Positions 1 to 9,462 of a stretch of DNA of 64,000 bases are shown piece by piece. The DNA is from Verrucomicrobiales bacterium (lineage in GTDB: Bacteria > Verrucomicrobiota > Verrucomicrobiia > Limisphaerales > UBA9464), in assembly GCA_027488845.1 (NCBI GenBank), contig JAIYBC010000025.1:228095-292094 (forward strand), given 5' to 3'. Position 1 is the stretch's first letter. The number at the start of each line of letters is the position of its first letter. The notes under the pieces are model-generated. The model had not been told where the DNA came from, made no database searches, and saw nothing but the letters and a program-made list of their open reading frames with translations. Made by a program: the position numbers and the translations under genes.

Positions 1-109
1 ACGAGGCCAGTGCGATGCCGCCGAGTCCGCCGCCGGAACGCCAGAGGAACTCGCGCCGGTTCAGCGGCTGGGCCCGACCGGGACGGTGCCAAGGCGACTG
101 GGGGGACAT
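1..109 (-). CDS. Start of a Tat-exported protein, DUF1501-like (partial)
   Basis: Only the first 36 codons lie in the window; the gene runs off the left edge on the minus strand. They begin MSPQSPWHRPG and contain a twin-arginine export signal, RREFLWRSGGGLGGIALA, at about residues 18-35. This signal form is typical of DUF1501 proteins of Verrucomicrobiota and Planctomycetota, which are usually encoded beside DUF1549/DUF1553 genes; such a gene is present here, but about 51 kb away on the other side of the prophage. The family name is inferred from the signal alone and could be wrong; export by Tat is well supported. Confidence 0.6.
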   Translation of the reverse strand, partial: MSPQSPWHRPGRAQPLNRREFLWRSGGGLGGIALAS

Positions 110-363
110 CTTGGATCGAAAGTCTCCCGGAGACCCCGGTGCCGACAAGACCGGAGGGCCCGGACTCCGAGGCTGGGCTCCAGCGGAAAGGGAACCCGCG
201 CCCAGGCGGCAGGCCGCGAAGGAACGGGAGGGAACAGCGGATCTTGTGACAGCCCAGCCGGTCTCCGCCCGGGGGTTGCCGATTCGGCTCCGGCTCCGGC
301 GTCGGCTTGGCGCCTGGGCGTGTTTGCCTGAGGCGCGTCCTCGCTCCCCTTCAACCGATCCGG

Positions 364-1449
364 CTAAGCCAGACCGACGGCGGCCATGACCGCCTCCTTG
401 GTCGCCTTGGCGACGAGCGGTTCGAAGCCGGAGACGCGGATCGCGGTGTCGGGATCCTTCAGGCCATGGCCGGTCATCGTCGCGGTGACGAGTGCCCCTT
501 CCGGGATCTCGTTGTTGGCGATGGCGCGGATGAGGCCCGCCAGCGGTGCGGCGCAGGCGGGTTCGACCATGATCCCCTCGGTGCGGGCGAGCAGCCGGTA
601 CGCGTGGAGGATCTCGTCGTCGGTGACCGAACGGATCGCGCCGCCGGACTCGGAGGCGGCGTTCATGGCGCCGTGCCAGCTGGCGGGGTTGCCGATGCGG
701 ATGGCGGTGGCGACGGTCTCGGGATTGGCGACCGGATGGCCGAGCACGAGCGGGGCGGCTCCGGCGGCCTGCCAGCCCATCATGCGGGGCAGGGTGTCGG
801 ACAGGCCGGCGTCGGCGTACTCCTTGAAGCCCTTCCAGTAGGCCGTGATGTTGCCGGCGTTGCCCACCGGCAGGAAATGGAAGTCCGGCGCGTCGCCCAA
901 GGCGTCGCAGATCTCGAAGGCCGCGGTCTTCTGGCCTTCGATCCGGACCGGATTGACCGAGTTCACCACCTCGACGAGGCCGGTCTCGCCGAGTTCGCGG
1001 ACGATGTTCAGGGCGTCGTCGAAGTTGCCCTCGATGCTCACGGTCGTGGCGCCGTAGAGCAGCGCCTGGGACATCTTGCCGTGGGCGATCTTGCCCTGGG
1101 GCAGGAGCACGACGCACTTCATCCCGGCCCGCGCGGCATAGGCGGCGGCGCTGGCGGAGGTGTTGCCGGTGCTCGCGCAGACGACCGTCTTGGCGCCACG
1201 CTCGAGCGCGCGGGTGATGGCCATGGTCATCCCGCGGTCCTTGAAGGAGCAGGTCGGGTTCATCGCCTCGTACTTGAGGCGGAGGTCGAACCTCCCACCG
1301 ATGGCGTCGACGAAGCGCGGGACGGGGATCAGCGGCGTGTTGCCCTCGAGCAGCGTGACGACCGGCGTCTCGGCGGTGACGGGCAGGAAGCGGGCGTAGC
1401 GGCGGATGACGCCGGGCCACGCAGGCGCGGATGGGACGGTCGAACTCAT
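364..1449 (-). CDS. thrC: Threonine synthase
   Basis: PLP-dependent fold-type II enzyme converting O-phosphohomoserine to threonine in the cytoplasm. The PLP lysine is in the motif [11 protein letters not shown] (K70), followed by a glycine/serine-rich cofactor loop [19 protein letters not shown] and later PVGNAGN. The 361-residue length fits the short bacterial and archaeal type of threonine synthase. I chose the ATG at 1449 ([20 protein letters not shown]); a longer frame reaches 1584, but its extra residues have no family character. The neighbouring genes purL and the small lipoprotein are on the same strand but separated by 136 bp or more, so an operon is not required. Confidence 0.93.
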   Translation of the reverse strand: MSSTVPSAPAWPGVIRRYARFLPVTAETPVVTLLEGNTPLIPVPRFVDAIGGRFDLRLKYEAMNPTCSFKDRGMTMAITRALERGAKTVVCASTGNTSASAAAYAARAGMKCVVLLPQGKIAHGKMSQALLYGATTVSIEGNFDDALNIVRELGETGLVEVVNSVNPVRIEGQKTAAFEICDALGDAPDFHFLPVGNAGNITAYWKGFKEYADAGLSDTLPRMMGWQAAGAAPLVLGHPVANPETVATAIRIGNPASWHGAMNAASESGGAIRSVTDDEILHAYRLLARTEGIMVEPACAAPLAGLIRAIANNEIPEGALVTATMTGHGLKDPDTAIRVSGFEPLVAKATKEAVMAAVGLA

Positions 1450-1585
1450 CGTGTCTGGACGCAAAAGGTCGGGAAAAACGGTCGCGGAGGCTGGAAAACC
1501 CGGCCGCCGTGCGCAAGGGGGGAAGTGCAGGCCCACCGGTTCGACGACACCCACCCCCGATGTCGCCCGAGCCCCATGCCCCACC

Positions 1586-1759
1586 TCACCTCGTCCGCTT
1601 CTCCATGTCCCGTTCCATCGCCTTGAGCTTCTTCTCCATCTCGATCATGGCCTTGTCCACCGACTCCATGGCGTCGACGGCGCGTTCCTCCGGGGTCCGA
1701 CATCCGACGACCAACAGGCACACGAGGCCGACCGCCATCGGTTTGAGCAGGGTCTTCAT
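1586..1759 (-). CDS. Small lipoprotein with charged helical tail
   Basis: A 57-residue protein with a type II signal peptide: [20 protein letters not shown], with lipidated Cys at position 20. The mature part of about 37 residues is almost entirely charged and heptad-like ([16 protein letters not shown]), so it is probably a membrane-anchored helix or short coiled coil, in the manner of small Lpp-type lipoproteins. It lies between thrC and purL on the same strand. No family is recognised and the function is unknown; the lipobox is the only firm feature. Confidence 0.65.
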   Translation of the reverse strand: MKTLLKPMAVGLVCLLVVGCRTPEERAVDAMESVDKAMIEMEKKLKAMERDMEKRTR

Positions 1760-1842
1760 GGGTGAGGGGATCAACGGTAACGGCACGCCGCTTCCCGGGA
1801 AAGACCCTCCATCGACGGAGGGTTTCCGTTCCCGGTCCCTCC

Positions 1843-4203
1843 TCAGGCCATCGCCTTGGCGATCGAGTTCCACCAGGCGTCGTGCAGTTCGGCGACCTTC
1901 GCGGAGGACTCGCCGGCGGCGGTCTTCAGGACCAGGGCGTCGCCGCCCACGGTGCCGATGCGGCGGGCGGGCACGCCCATGAGGCGGGCCTGCTTCAGCA
2001 CGCGTCCGGCGTCGATCTCGGCCACGGAGAGCACCACGCGGTTCTGGGTCTCGCCGAAGAGCAGGGCGTCCAGGCGGCAGGCCGGGACCGCGGCGTCGGG
2101 TGCGGTGAGGTCGACGGTGGCGCCGAGGAACGCGTGGGTTTCGCGGGCCTTCTGTCGGCCGAAGCAGGACTCGGCGAGCGCCACGGCCAGGCCGCCGTCG
2201 CTGCAGTCGTGCGCGCTCTTGACCACGCCTTCCCGGATCAGGCCGAGCAGGGTGGCGTGCAGCACCTTCGCCGCCTCGAGGTCCACGCGGGGAGGGAGGC
2301 CGTTCTTCACCCCGTGCAGCGCCTTGAGCGCGGCGCTGCCGCCGAGGCCCTGGAGCGGATCCGCGGTGTCCACGGGCTCGCCGAGCAGGAGGATCGCGTC
2401 GCCGGCGTCCTTGAACCACTGGGTCGTGATGTGCTCCGGCTTCTCGATGACGCCGACCACGGCGACCGTGGGTGTGGGGTCGATGGCGCCGAGGGCGCCC
2501 CGCTGGTTGTAGAGGGAGACGTTGCCGCCGGTGACCGGCGCATTGAACGCGCGGCATCCCTCGGCGAGTCCGCGCACGGACTCCTTCAGCTGCCAGAAGA
2601 TCTCCGGGTTGTGCGGGTTGCCGAAGTTGAGGTTGTCGGTCGAGCCGACGGGCACCGCACCGGAGCAGGCGAGGTTGCGGCAGGCCTCGGCGACGGCGGC
2701 CTTCCCGCCTTCGTAGGGGTCCAGGTAGACGTACCCGCCGTTGCAGTCGACGGTGAACGCCACGTACTTGTCCGGCACCGGCACCGGGGCGAGGAACGGA
2801 TCCGCCGTGCCGGCCTTCGCGGCGGCGTACTCGGCCTTGGTGATCGGAAGGCTGTCCGTCTTGATGCGGATCACCGCGGCGTCGCTGCCCGGGCACACCA
2901 CGGAGCCGTCGCGCACCATGTGGTCGTACTGTCCGTACACCCAGTTCTTGGAGGCGATGGTGTGGTCGGCGAGCAGCTTCCGGAGGTCGGAGGCCACGTC
3001 GGCGGTGTCGGCGATGCCGTCGAGCCGGAAGGCGCGCACGCCGGCCATGTAGGACGCCTCGCGGGCCTCGCGCTGGTAGATCGGGGCCTCGTCGGCGAGC
3101 TTCTTGGCGGGGACGTCGACGACGACGCGGCCGCCGTGGCGCACGACCATGCGGCCGGTGTCGGTGACCACGCCGATCTCGGACCAGGGGAGGTCCCACT
3201 TGTCGAAGACGGCCTTCACCTCGGCCTCGCGGCCCTTGTGGACGACGATGAGCATGCGCTCCTGCGATTCGGAGAGCATGATCTCGTAGCTGGACATGTT
3301 CGGCGCGCGCTGCGGGACCTTGTCCAACTCGATCTCGATGCCGGTGCCGGCGCGGGCGGCGGTCTCGCAGGTGGAGCAGGTGAGGCCGGCGGCGCCCATG
3401 TCCTGCATGCCGGCGACGCAACCGGTGGCGAGCAGTTCGAGGCAGGCCTCGCAGACCAGCTTCTCCATGAACGGATCGCCGACCTGGACCGCGCCACGCT
3501 GCTGCTCGGCGGATTCCTCGGTGAGGTCCTGCGAGGCGAAGGCGGCTCCGGCGAGTCCGTCCCGGCCGGTGGCGGGACCGACGTAGAACACCGGGTTGCC
3601 GACGCCGTGGGCGGCGCCCCGGGTGATCTGGTCGTGGCGGAGCACGCCGAGGGCGAAGGCGTTCACCAGAGGGTTGCCTTCGTAGCTCTTGTCGAAGCAG
3701 ACCTCGCCCGCGACGGTCGGGATGCCGAAGCAGTTGCCGTAGTGGGCGATGCCGCCGACGACCCCGGTGAAGAGCCGCCGGACCTCGGGATTGGAAAGCT
3801 CGCCGAACCGCAGGGAGTTCAACGCCGCCACCGGACGGGCGCCCATGGTGAAGATGTCGCGGATGATGCCGCCGACACCGGTCGCCGCGCCCTGGAACGG
3901 CTCCACGGCGCTCGGGTGGTTGTGCGACTCGATCTTGAAGGCGATGGCCACGCCGTCGCCCACGTCGATGATCCCGGCGTTCTCCTCACCTGCGCCGACG
4001 AGGATCTTCTCGCCCTTCGTCGGAAAGGTCTTCAGGACCGGACGGGTGTTCTTGTAGGAGCAGTGCTCCGACCACATCACCGAGAAGATGCCGAGCTCGG
4101 TGTAGGTGGGGGTGCGGCCGAGGATGTCCAGGATCCGCTGGTATTCGTCGGGCGTGAGATTGTGCTTCGCGACAAGCTCCGGGGTGATCGCAGGTTCGTG
4201 CAT
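1843..4203 (-). CDS. purL: Phosphoribosylformylglycinamidine synthase subunit PurL
   Basis: ATP-dependent synthetase subunit of the fourth step of de novo purine synthesis (FGAR plus glutamine to FGAM), acting with PurQ and PurS. At 786 residues it is the short, stand-alone PurL type without a fused glutaminase. Recognisable stretches include [20 protein letters not shown] near the N-terminus, the metal/ATP segment [19 protein letters not shown] and [13 protein letters not shown], and a second AIRS-type half ([24 protein letters not shown]). Start chosen at 4203 ([16 protein letters not shown]), the usual position before the first conserved helix. purQ and purS are not in the window. Confidence 0.95.
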   Translation of the reverse strand: MHEPAITPELVAKHNLTPDEYQRILDILGRTPTYTELGIFSVMWSEHCSYKNTRPVLKTFPTKGEKILVGAGEENAGIIDVGDGVAIAFKIESHNHPSAVEPFQGAATGVGGIIRDIFTMGARPVAALNSLRFGELSNPEVRRLFTGVVGGIAHYGNCFGIPTVAGEVCFDKSYEGNPLVNAFALGVLRHDQITRGAAHGVGNPVFYVGPATGRDGLAGAAFASQDLTEESAEQQRGAVQVGDPFMEKLVCEACLELLATGCVAGMQDMGAAGLTCSTCETAARAGTGIEIELDKVPQRAPNMSSYEIMLSESQERMLIVVHKGREAEVKAVFDKWDLPWSEIGVVTDTGRMVVRHGGRVVVDVPAKKLADEAPIYQREAREASYMAGVRAFRLDGIADTADVASDLRKLLADHTIASKNWVYGQYDHMVRDGSVVCPGSDAAVIRIKTDSLPITKAEYAAAKAGTADPFLAPVPVPDKYVAFTVDCNGGYVYLDPYEGGKAAVAEACRNLACSGAVPVGSTDNLNFGNPHNPEIFWQLKESVRGLAEGCRAFNAPVTGGNVSLYNQRGALGAIDPTPTVAVVGVIEKPEHITTQWFKDAGDAILLLGEPVDTADPLQGLGGSAALKALHGVKNGLPPRVDLEAAKVLHATLLGLIREGVVKSAHDCSDGGLAVALAESCFGRQKARETHAFLGATVDLTAPDAAVPACRLDALLFGETQNRVVLSVAEIDAGRVLKQARLMGVPARRIGTVGGDALVLKTAAGESSAKVAELHDAWWNSIAKAMA

Positions 4204-4288
4204 CGAAGGGACGCACCCTAGCGAATCGGACCCCGCCGACAAGCGCGGGAAGGGCCGTCAACCCAATCGGATCCGGCTTCCGGCTGGG

Positions 4289-6142
4289 CTAGAGTCCTTC
4301 CAGCTTGGCCATGCGGCCGCTCAGCCATTCCTGCTGGTCCTGGAAAAGGAAGCGCTTCTCGACCTTCTTCGCCTCCGCCAAGGCCTTTTCCGTCTCGCCC
4401 CGCGCATCGTGGTACTCGAACCACGCCAGGCGGGCGAAGGTCTTCTCCGACTCGCTCATCTCCGCGCGGTCCAGGCTCTGGAGCACCGGCAACGCCTCCT
4501 CCATCCGGCCGTTCCGGATCAGGGCCGAGGCCCGGTTGATCCGGACCGCCGCACTCCCGGAGAACCGGCGGAAGATCCCTTCGGTGATCTTCAACGCCTC
4601 TTCCGAACGGACCCGCTTGGTCAGCAGGGCCGCGGCGAAATTGTTGGCGGCCACCGCGTTGGTGGGCTGCATCAGGTACAGCTGCTCGCTGGCCTCAAGG
4701 ATGATGTCCCCCTGCCGGGCCTCGTAGGCCGAACGCTGGAGGAACGCCCAGAACGTGGTGCTGTCGGCAAACCGCGACTGGAGCGTCTTCAACAGCATGG
4801 TCGAAGGACCCGGATACCCCAGCCGGCGCATCTGCGCGGCCGACGAAAAGGCCAGCAGCGGGTCCTGGAAGCTGTTCGTGGCCGCGGCCGTGAACTGGCT
4901 TTCCGCATTGGCGATACGGCTCCGGTGGTGGTCCGACACCCCTTCCAGATACAACGACCATCCGGCATAGCCCTCGCGCAGTCGGCTTGAACGGAGTTCC
5001 AGGGCGAGCGCCGACAGTTCATCCCAGTTCCGGGTCTCCATCAGCAGGTCGGCCAAAGCGGTCCAGATCCCCGGATGATAGGCGAAATTCGGCATCTCCT
5101 TGCGGGCGAAATCGATGGCGATGTCGGTCAGGCCCAGGCGTCTCCAGGCGAGGATCAACATCTCGGCCTCTTGGGCCGACTCGGCGGGAATCGTGTGTTG
5201 GCGGGCCAGTTCCACCGCCCGGTCATGCTTGCCGGACTGTTCCAACAGGATCCAGAAACGGACCTCGTCCTGGACACGGGCGTCCCGGGTGTCCTGCAGC
5301 TGGCCCAGCACCTGTTGATAGCTGGCGAGATCCAATTGGGAATAGTGCAGGGTCAGCAACAGGCGGCGGGCGATCAGGGCCCATTGTCCGCCCGTGGCCG
5401 CTGCCAGCAGCTTCGAACGTCCGGCGGAAAGCTCTTGGATCGGCCCCCATCCGGCGGCCCAGGCCGCGTGGTAGAGCGAAGCGACCGGCCGCTCTTCAAG
5501 GACGACCCGGTTGGAGGACCAAACCCGGCCGAAGCCCTCCATGCGGCCGGTCTCGAAGAGTGCGATCAACTGGTTCTCCAACCCTTTGGGCTCCAGCGGC
5601 TCAGACGGTTGGTCCAACAAAGCCAAGGTCTGCGGATAGAGTTCGTAGCGACGGTAGATGTCGCTGGCCAAGGCGAGGTCGGAACGGTTCGTCAGCGTCA
5701 GTCGCAGAAGGAACCGGGATTGGCCGACGCCCGTTCCCAAGTAGCCGCGTCCCGGCTTGGGCAGCGCGATCACCGCCTGAAGGAAGCCACGGATCGCCTC
5801 CGCGTCCGCCGGATTGTTGCCGATCGCCCCGATCCAGGCCGCGATCGCCTCCTCGTGACGTCCCAGAGACTCCTCCCTCCGTGCGTTCCGCTTGAGGTTC
5901 CAGCACTGCAGAAGGTCCAGACCGCTGATCCGGATCGTCTCCTCCATGTGGGGAGGCGACGAGATCCACAGCTTCGGCGCCAAGGCCACGGCCGTCAGCA
6001 AAACCAAGCCGATCAGCAGGAGCGCGAGGCGGAACCGGCTTTCGTAGAAGACCAGGTGCAGGAAGTAGTTCTTCCGCACGATGCGCGGTGCCCTCTCCTT
6101 CCTTCTGCGGCGGGAGGGTGGTGAGGAGGGTATATCGCTCAT
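4289..6142 (-). CDS. Membrane-anchored TPR-type repeat protein
   Basis: 617 residues. A basic N-terminus (SRRRRKERAPR region) precedes one transmembrane helix at about residues 38-57, so the bulk of the protein is probably periplasmic. The rest consists of helical repeats with TPR character, for example ARREESLGRHEEAIAAWIGA and ALTKRVRSEEALKITEGIF, with alanine and leucine spaced as in tetratricopeptide motifs up to the C-terminus. Such proteins scaffold envelope or secretion complexes, but no partner is indicated. It is 86 bp upstream of purL on the same strand, with no evident functional link. No enzymatic domain is seen. Confidence 0.7.
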   Translation of the reverse strand: MSDIPSSPPSRRRRKERAPRIVRKNYFLHLVFYESRFRLALLLIGLVLLTAVALAPKLWISSPPHMEETIRISGLDLLQCWNLKRNARREESLGRHEEAIAAWIGAIGNNPADAEAIRGFLQAVIALPKPGRGYLGTGVGQSRFLLRLTLTNRSDLALASDIYRRYELYPQTLALLDQPSEPLEPKGLENQLIALFETGRMEGFGRVWSSNRVVLEERPVASLYHAAWAAGWGPIQELSAGRSKLLAAATGGQWALIARRLLLTLHYSQLDLASYQQVLGQLQDTRDARVQDEVRFWILLEQSGKHDRAVELARQHTIPAESAQEAEMLILAWRRLGLTDIAIDFARKEMPNFAYHPGIWTALADLLMETRNWDELSALALELRSSRLREGYAGWSLYLEGVSDHHRSRIANAESQFTAAATNSFQDPLLAFSSAAQMRRLGYPGPSTMLLKTLQSRFADSTTFWAFLQRSAYEARQGDIILEASEQLYLMQPTNAVAANNFAAALLTKRVRSEEALKITEGIFRRFSGSAAVRINRASALIRNGRMEEALPVLQSLDRAEMSESEKTFARLAWFEYHDARGETEKALAEAKKVEKRFLFQDQQEWLSGRMAKLEGL

Positions 6143-6348
6143 CGCGGTTCCGGATCCGGTCCAAACGCCCGGACTCTACAAACGATTCGATCGGTCCACG
6201 ACAAGCCCGAAACCCTTCGGGACGCCGGGAACGATGGACACCATTCCATGGTTGATGCCGCTGGAAGTCGATGCTGGATTCGGGGTTGTCGACCGTAAAC
6301 ACCGACTCTGAATAGAAGCGCGGCTTCTGCGTCTCTACCCCCGACGTT

Positions 6349-7017
6349 ATGAAAACGCTCCTGCTGGCGCTGGTCGCCGGCTCTGCGGTCCTCCCGGTCC
6401 AGGCGCAACTGTTCGGCCCGGAATCCTTGGGAGGTGCCGTGTTGGGTGGCATCGCCGGCGGGGTCATCGGGCACAACAACGGACGTCGCACCGCCGAGGG
6501 AGCCGCCATCGGCGCCGGGGTCGGTGCCGTATTGGGTGCCATCGTCGGCAACGAACGTCGTGCCGAGGCCGGATATCCGACATCCTTCGTCGCGGACTCC
6601 CCGAATCCACCCCGCGCGATCACCGGGGCCGTGTTGGGCGGGGTCGCCGGCGGCGTGATTGGACACAACAACGGACGTCGTACCGCCGAGGGCATCGCCA
6701 TCGGCGCCGGCGCCGGCCTGCTGCTGGGCACCCTCGCGGACCAGGCGGCCCGCCCGGTTCCGCCTCCCGCCCCGGTTGTCTACGCGTCCCAGGACCCGGT
6801 CTTCGTCTCCGCACCGCCTCCCCATTTCCACGGACCCCATCACCGGCACTTCGGCCCACCGCCGCCGCCGGTGCGCTGGGTCCGGACGGTCGTCGTCGCC
6901 GCCCCGGCGGCCGTCCCGACGGTTCCGGACGCCCCGGTGGCCCCACCCGCCCCGGTCGCCTTCGAACCGTCCGCCGCCGGCTCCTTCGCCCCGGCCAATG
7001 CGCTCTTTGGGCGTTGA
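6349..7017 (+). CDS. Exported protein with two glycine-zipper segments
   Basis: 222 residues with a cleavable signal peptide (MKTLLLALVAGSAVLPVQAQ). The mature protein has two near-identical glycine-zipper units, GGAVLGGIAGGVIGHNNGRRT and GAVLGGVAGGVIGHNNGRR, each followed by an AIGAG-rich stretch (about residues 28-70 and 86-130). The repeat is also visible at DNA level (6435-6500 and 6620-6690), which implies internal duplication. Glycine zippers insert in membranes and form tight helical oligomers. The C-terminal half is proline- and histidine-rich low-complexity sequence. It heads a plus-strand envelope gene cluster and ends 38 bp before the lpoB-like gene. Confidence 0.7.
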   Translation: MKTLLLALVAGSAVLPVQAQLFGPESLGGAVLGGIAGGVIGHNNGRRTAEGAAIGAGVGAVLGAIVGNERRAEAGYPTSFVADSPNPPRAITGAVLGGVAGGVIGHNNGRRTAEGIAIGAGAGLLLGTLADQAARPVPPPAPVVYASQDPVFVSAPPPHFHGPHHRHFGPPPPPVRWVRTVVVAAPAAVPTVPDAPVAPPAPVAFEPSAAGSFAPANALFGR

Positions 7018-7055
7018 CCACACCCCTTCCGTCCGTTCAGTTCCCGCACCATTTT

Positions 7056-7685
7056 ATGAACCGCCACGCCTTCGCGCGCTCCCTGTCACTGGCCGCATCC
7101 GTGTTGCTCGCCGCCGGTTGCGCCTCCACCGGTGTCCGCAATCCCAGCGGCACCGGCGTCACCGTCCTCAAGCCCGAGGAATCCGGCTTCGTCGGCGGCA
7201 CCGGCGTCGAATCCCAGGACCTCGTCCAGGTCACCGACAAGATGGCCCGCAGCATCCTCGACACGCCCCAGATCCGGAACGCCGCCGGCACCCCCCGCGT
7301 CGTGCTCGATCCCGTGGTCAACGAGACCCGGTTCACCCTCAACAAGGACATCTTCCTCACCCGCATCCGCACCGCCCTGAACCGGAACGCCCGCGGCAAG
7401 GTGGTCTTCCTCGCCCGCGACCGCATGCAGACCCTCGAGCGCGAACAGCAGCTCAAGCAGTCCGGCGCCGTCACCAGCTCCTCCGACCCCAACACGGTCG
7501 AGTTCAAGGGCGCCGACTTCTTCCTCACCGGGAAGCTCCAGGGCATGACGACACGCACCAGCAAGGGGGTCAGCGACTACGTGCTCTACAGCTTCCAGCT
7601 CATCGACGCCCGGACCAGCGACATCCTCTGGGAGGATTCCGCCGAGGTGAAGAAGCAGGGACTCGAGGACGCCGCCTACCGCTGA
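7056..7685 (+). CDS. LpoB-like outer-membrane lipoprotein, penicillin-binding protein activator
   Basis: 209 residues with a lipobox (SVLLAAGC, Cys22). The mature part matches my recollection of the LpoB family: KMARSILDTPQI, RVVLDPVVNETRFTLNKDIF, LTRIRTALNRNARGKVVFLA, then ADFFLTGKLQGM and YSFQLIDARTSDILWEDS near the C-terminus. In enterobacteria LpoB spans the periplasm to activate the peptidoglycan synthase PBP1B; a corresponding role here is inferred. Start chosen at 7056, since an upstream in-frame start at 7014 would overlap the previous gene and bury the signal peptide. The YcfL-like gene in the same cluster supports the assignment. Confidence 0.82.
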   Translation: MNRHAFARSLSLAASVLLAAGCASTGVRNPSGTGVTVLKPEESGFVGGTGVESQDLVQVTDKMARSILDTPQIRNAAGTPRVVLDPVVNETRFTLNKDIFLTRIRTALNRNARGKVVFLARDRMQTLEREQQLKQSGAVTSSSDPNTVEFKGADFFLTGKLQGMTTRTSKGVSDYVLYSFQLIDARTSDILWEDSAEVKKQGLEDAAYR

Positions 7686-7734
7686 CCGGGTTCCGGTCCC
7701 ACGCCTCCCGGCGACACGTCCCCGAGCCCAACGC

Positions 7735-8928
7735 ATGACACTTCCTCCGGCCATGGAGCCGCCCCCCGTCGCCCCGCCCGCCGCCGGGCGTTGGCGGATC
7801 CTCCTGCTGCTGCTTGCGCTCGGCGTGGCCGGCTGTGCCTCGGATGGGGCCACCTCGGCCCATTCCGCGGCCCCCGGCGGTCCCAAGCCCCCGCCGGCGG
7901 TGCCCGCCAAGGACCGCGTCCTCGTGCAGTACCGGCAGGCGGCGGACGCCATGCGGCAGGGTCGGTTCGCCGACGCCAAGCCGCTGCTCGACGACGCCCT
8001 GCTCACGCTCGGCGGCCTCTCCGCCGGGGACCGCTCCGCCCGTCAGGCCCGCAGCCTCTTCCGCGAGGAGTCCCGGAAGAACTTCCGCGGCGAACCCTAT
8101 GAGCGGGTCATGGCCTACTACTACCGGGGGATCCTCTACTGGATGGACGGCGAACCGGACAACGCCCGGGCCTGCTTCCGCAGCGCCCAGATCCAGGACG
8201 CCGACGCCGAGAAGAACGAGTACCAGGCGGACTACGTGCTGCTCGACTACCTCGACGGGCTCGTTTCCGCGAAGCTGGCCGGTGACGGTTCGGACGCCTA
8301 CCGCCGCGCCGCCGCCGCCGCCCGCATGGCCGCGCCGCCGGCCTACGATCCGCCCGCCAACATCGTGCTCTTCGCCGAGATGGGCACCGGACCCGCCAAG
8401 TACGCGTCCGGCGAATACCGCCAACAGCTCCGTTTCCGGCCCGGACAGTCCCGCGCCGTCACCGCGGTGCTCCGCGTGGGACCGCTCGTCCTCCGGGCGC
8501 CGGCGTTCGACGACCTCAGCTACCAGGCCACCACCCGCGGTGGCCGGGTCATGGACCATGTGCTCGCCAACAAGGCGGTGTTCAAGGACACCACCGGCGG
8601 GATCGGCGACGCCGCGGTCATCGGCGGCGCCATCATGGCCACCCAGACCGGACGCAACAGCGCCATGGACGAGGCGGGCCTCGGACTCCTGGCCGCGGGC
8701 CTCATCCTCAAGGGAATCAGCGCCGCGACCACGCCGACCGCGGACACCCGCACCTGGGACAACCTCCCGAACCTCCTCGCCTTCGGCAGCGGCCGGCTCG
8801 CCCCGGGCGACTACACCGGCACCCTCGAGTTCGCCGACGCCGGCGGAACCGTGGTGAAGGCCCGCCCCGTCCGGTTCACCGTCGCGCCCGGCCGCGACAC
8901 CGTCCTCTTCGTCAGCGACCGTGACTGA
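7735..8928 (+). CDS. COG3014-like lipoprotein with TPR-type N-terminal half
   Basis: 397 residues. The lipobox is at LGVAGC (Cys34) after a Pro-rich leader and the hydrophobic run WRILLLLLALG. The first half contains helical repeat signatures: YRQAADAMRQGRFADAKPLL, then PYERVMAYYYRGILYWMDGE and ARACFRSAQIQDADAEKNEY. This arrangement agrees with the COG3014 family, often found near lpoB and ycfL homologues. The second half looks like a beta-rich domain and includes a small hydrophobic glycine/alanine stretch around residues 285-325. It lies between the LpoB-like and YcfL-like genes and is presumably a partner in the same outer-membrane assembly. Confidence 0.65.
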   Translation: MTLPPAMEPPPVAPPAAGRWRILLLLLALGVAGCASDGATSAHSAAPGGPKPPPAVPAKDRVLVQYRQAADAMRQGRFADAKPLLDDALLTLGGLSAGDRSARQARSLFREESRKNFRGEPYERVMAYYYRGILYWMDGEPDNARACFRSAQIQDADAEKNEYQADYVLLDYLDGLVSAKLAGDGSDAYRRAAAAARMAAPPAYDPPANIVLFAEMGTGPAKYASGEYRQQLRFRPGQSRAVTAVLRVGPLVLRAPAFDDLSYQATTRGGRVMDHVLANKAVFKDTTGGIGDAAVIGGAIMATQTGRNSAMDEAGLGLLAAGLILKGISAATTPTADTRTWDNLPNLLAFGSGRLAPGDYTGTLEFADAGGTVVKARPVRFTVAPGRDTVLFVSDRD

Positions 8929-8950
8929 ACTCCGTCTCCGTCCAAAAGCC

Positions 8951-9418
8951 ATGAACCTCCGTCCCGTGTTCCCCATCGCCGCGACCGTCGTCCTCGCCCT
9001 CGCCAGCGGCTGCGCCCGCACCGGCGAGAAGGTCGGCGGCGCCTCACGCGCCATTTCGACCGGCCAGGCCGGTGGCGCCTATCCCGCCCGCAACGCCGGC
9101 AAGTACGACACCGAGAACCGCGAGCGCTTCGTCACCATGAACTTCCGCGCCCAGCGCAGCGTCACCGCCAGCGGACTGATGTCCCGGCCGCTCGAGGACG
9201 GCCGGCTCGAGGTCGCCGCCAACCTGCGCAACCGCCTCAACCGCCGCATCGAGGTCCAGGTCCAATGCGTTTTCAAGGAACTCGACGGGTTCTCCTCCGG
9301 CGACGAGACCCCGTGGCAGACGCTCATCCTCACCGAGAACGGCCAGGAGTCCGTCCGCTTCGTCTCCATGAACGACAAGGCGAAGGACTTCACCATCCGC
9401 GTCCGCGAAGCCCGTTGA
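8951..9418 (+). CDS. YcfL-like (DUF1425) lipoprotein
   Basis: 155 residues with a lipobox (VVLALASGC, Cys21). The mature domain has the alternating pattern of the YcfL/DUF1425 family: TMNFRAQRSVTASGLMSRPL, LEVAANLRNRLNRRIEVQVQ, then CVFKELDGF and PWQTLILTENGQESVRFVS. It is a small beta-sandwich-like domain of unknown biochemical role; in enterobacteria the gene lies next to lpoB, as here. Start chosen at 8951 because it gives a standard signal peptide; a start at 8921 would overlap the previous gene by 8 nt. Confidence 0.75.
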   Translation: MNLRPVFPIAATVVLALASGCARTGEKVGGASRAISTGQAGGAYPARNAGKYDTENRERFVTMNFRAQRSVTASGLMSRPLEDGRLEVAANLRNRLNRRIEVQVQCVFKELDGFSSGDETPWQTLILTENGQESVRFVSMNDKAKDFTIRVREAR

Positions 9419-9462
9419 ACGGTCGTCTCCGGCGCCGTCGGCGCCAGCATCAGGATCCCGCC

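Noticed and set aside
307..1626. 439-codon plus-strand frame over thrC
   Set aside because: Antisense shadow of threonine synthase; no family character.
1762..4221. 819-codon open frame on the plus strand
   Set aside because: It lies opposite purL, whose motifs are unambiguous. Its composition (Gly, Val, His, Asp, Glu, Arg-rich without hydrophobic cores) is typical of antisense frames in high-G+C DNA.
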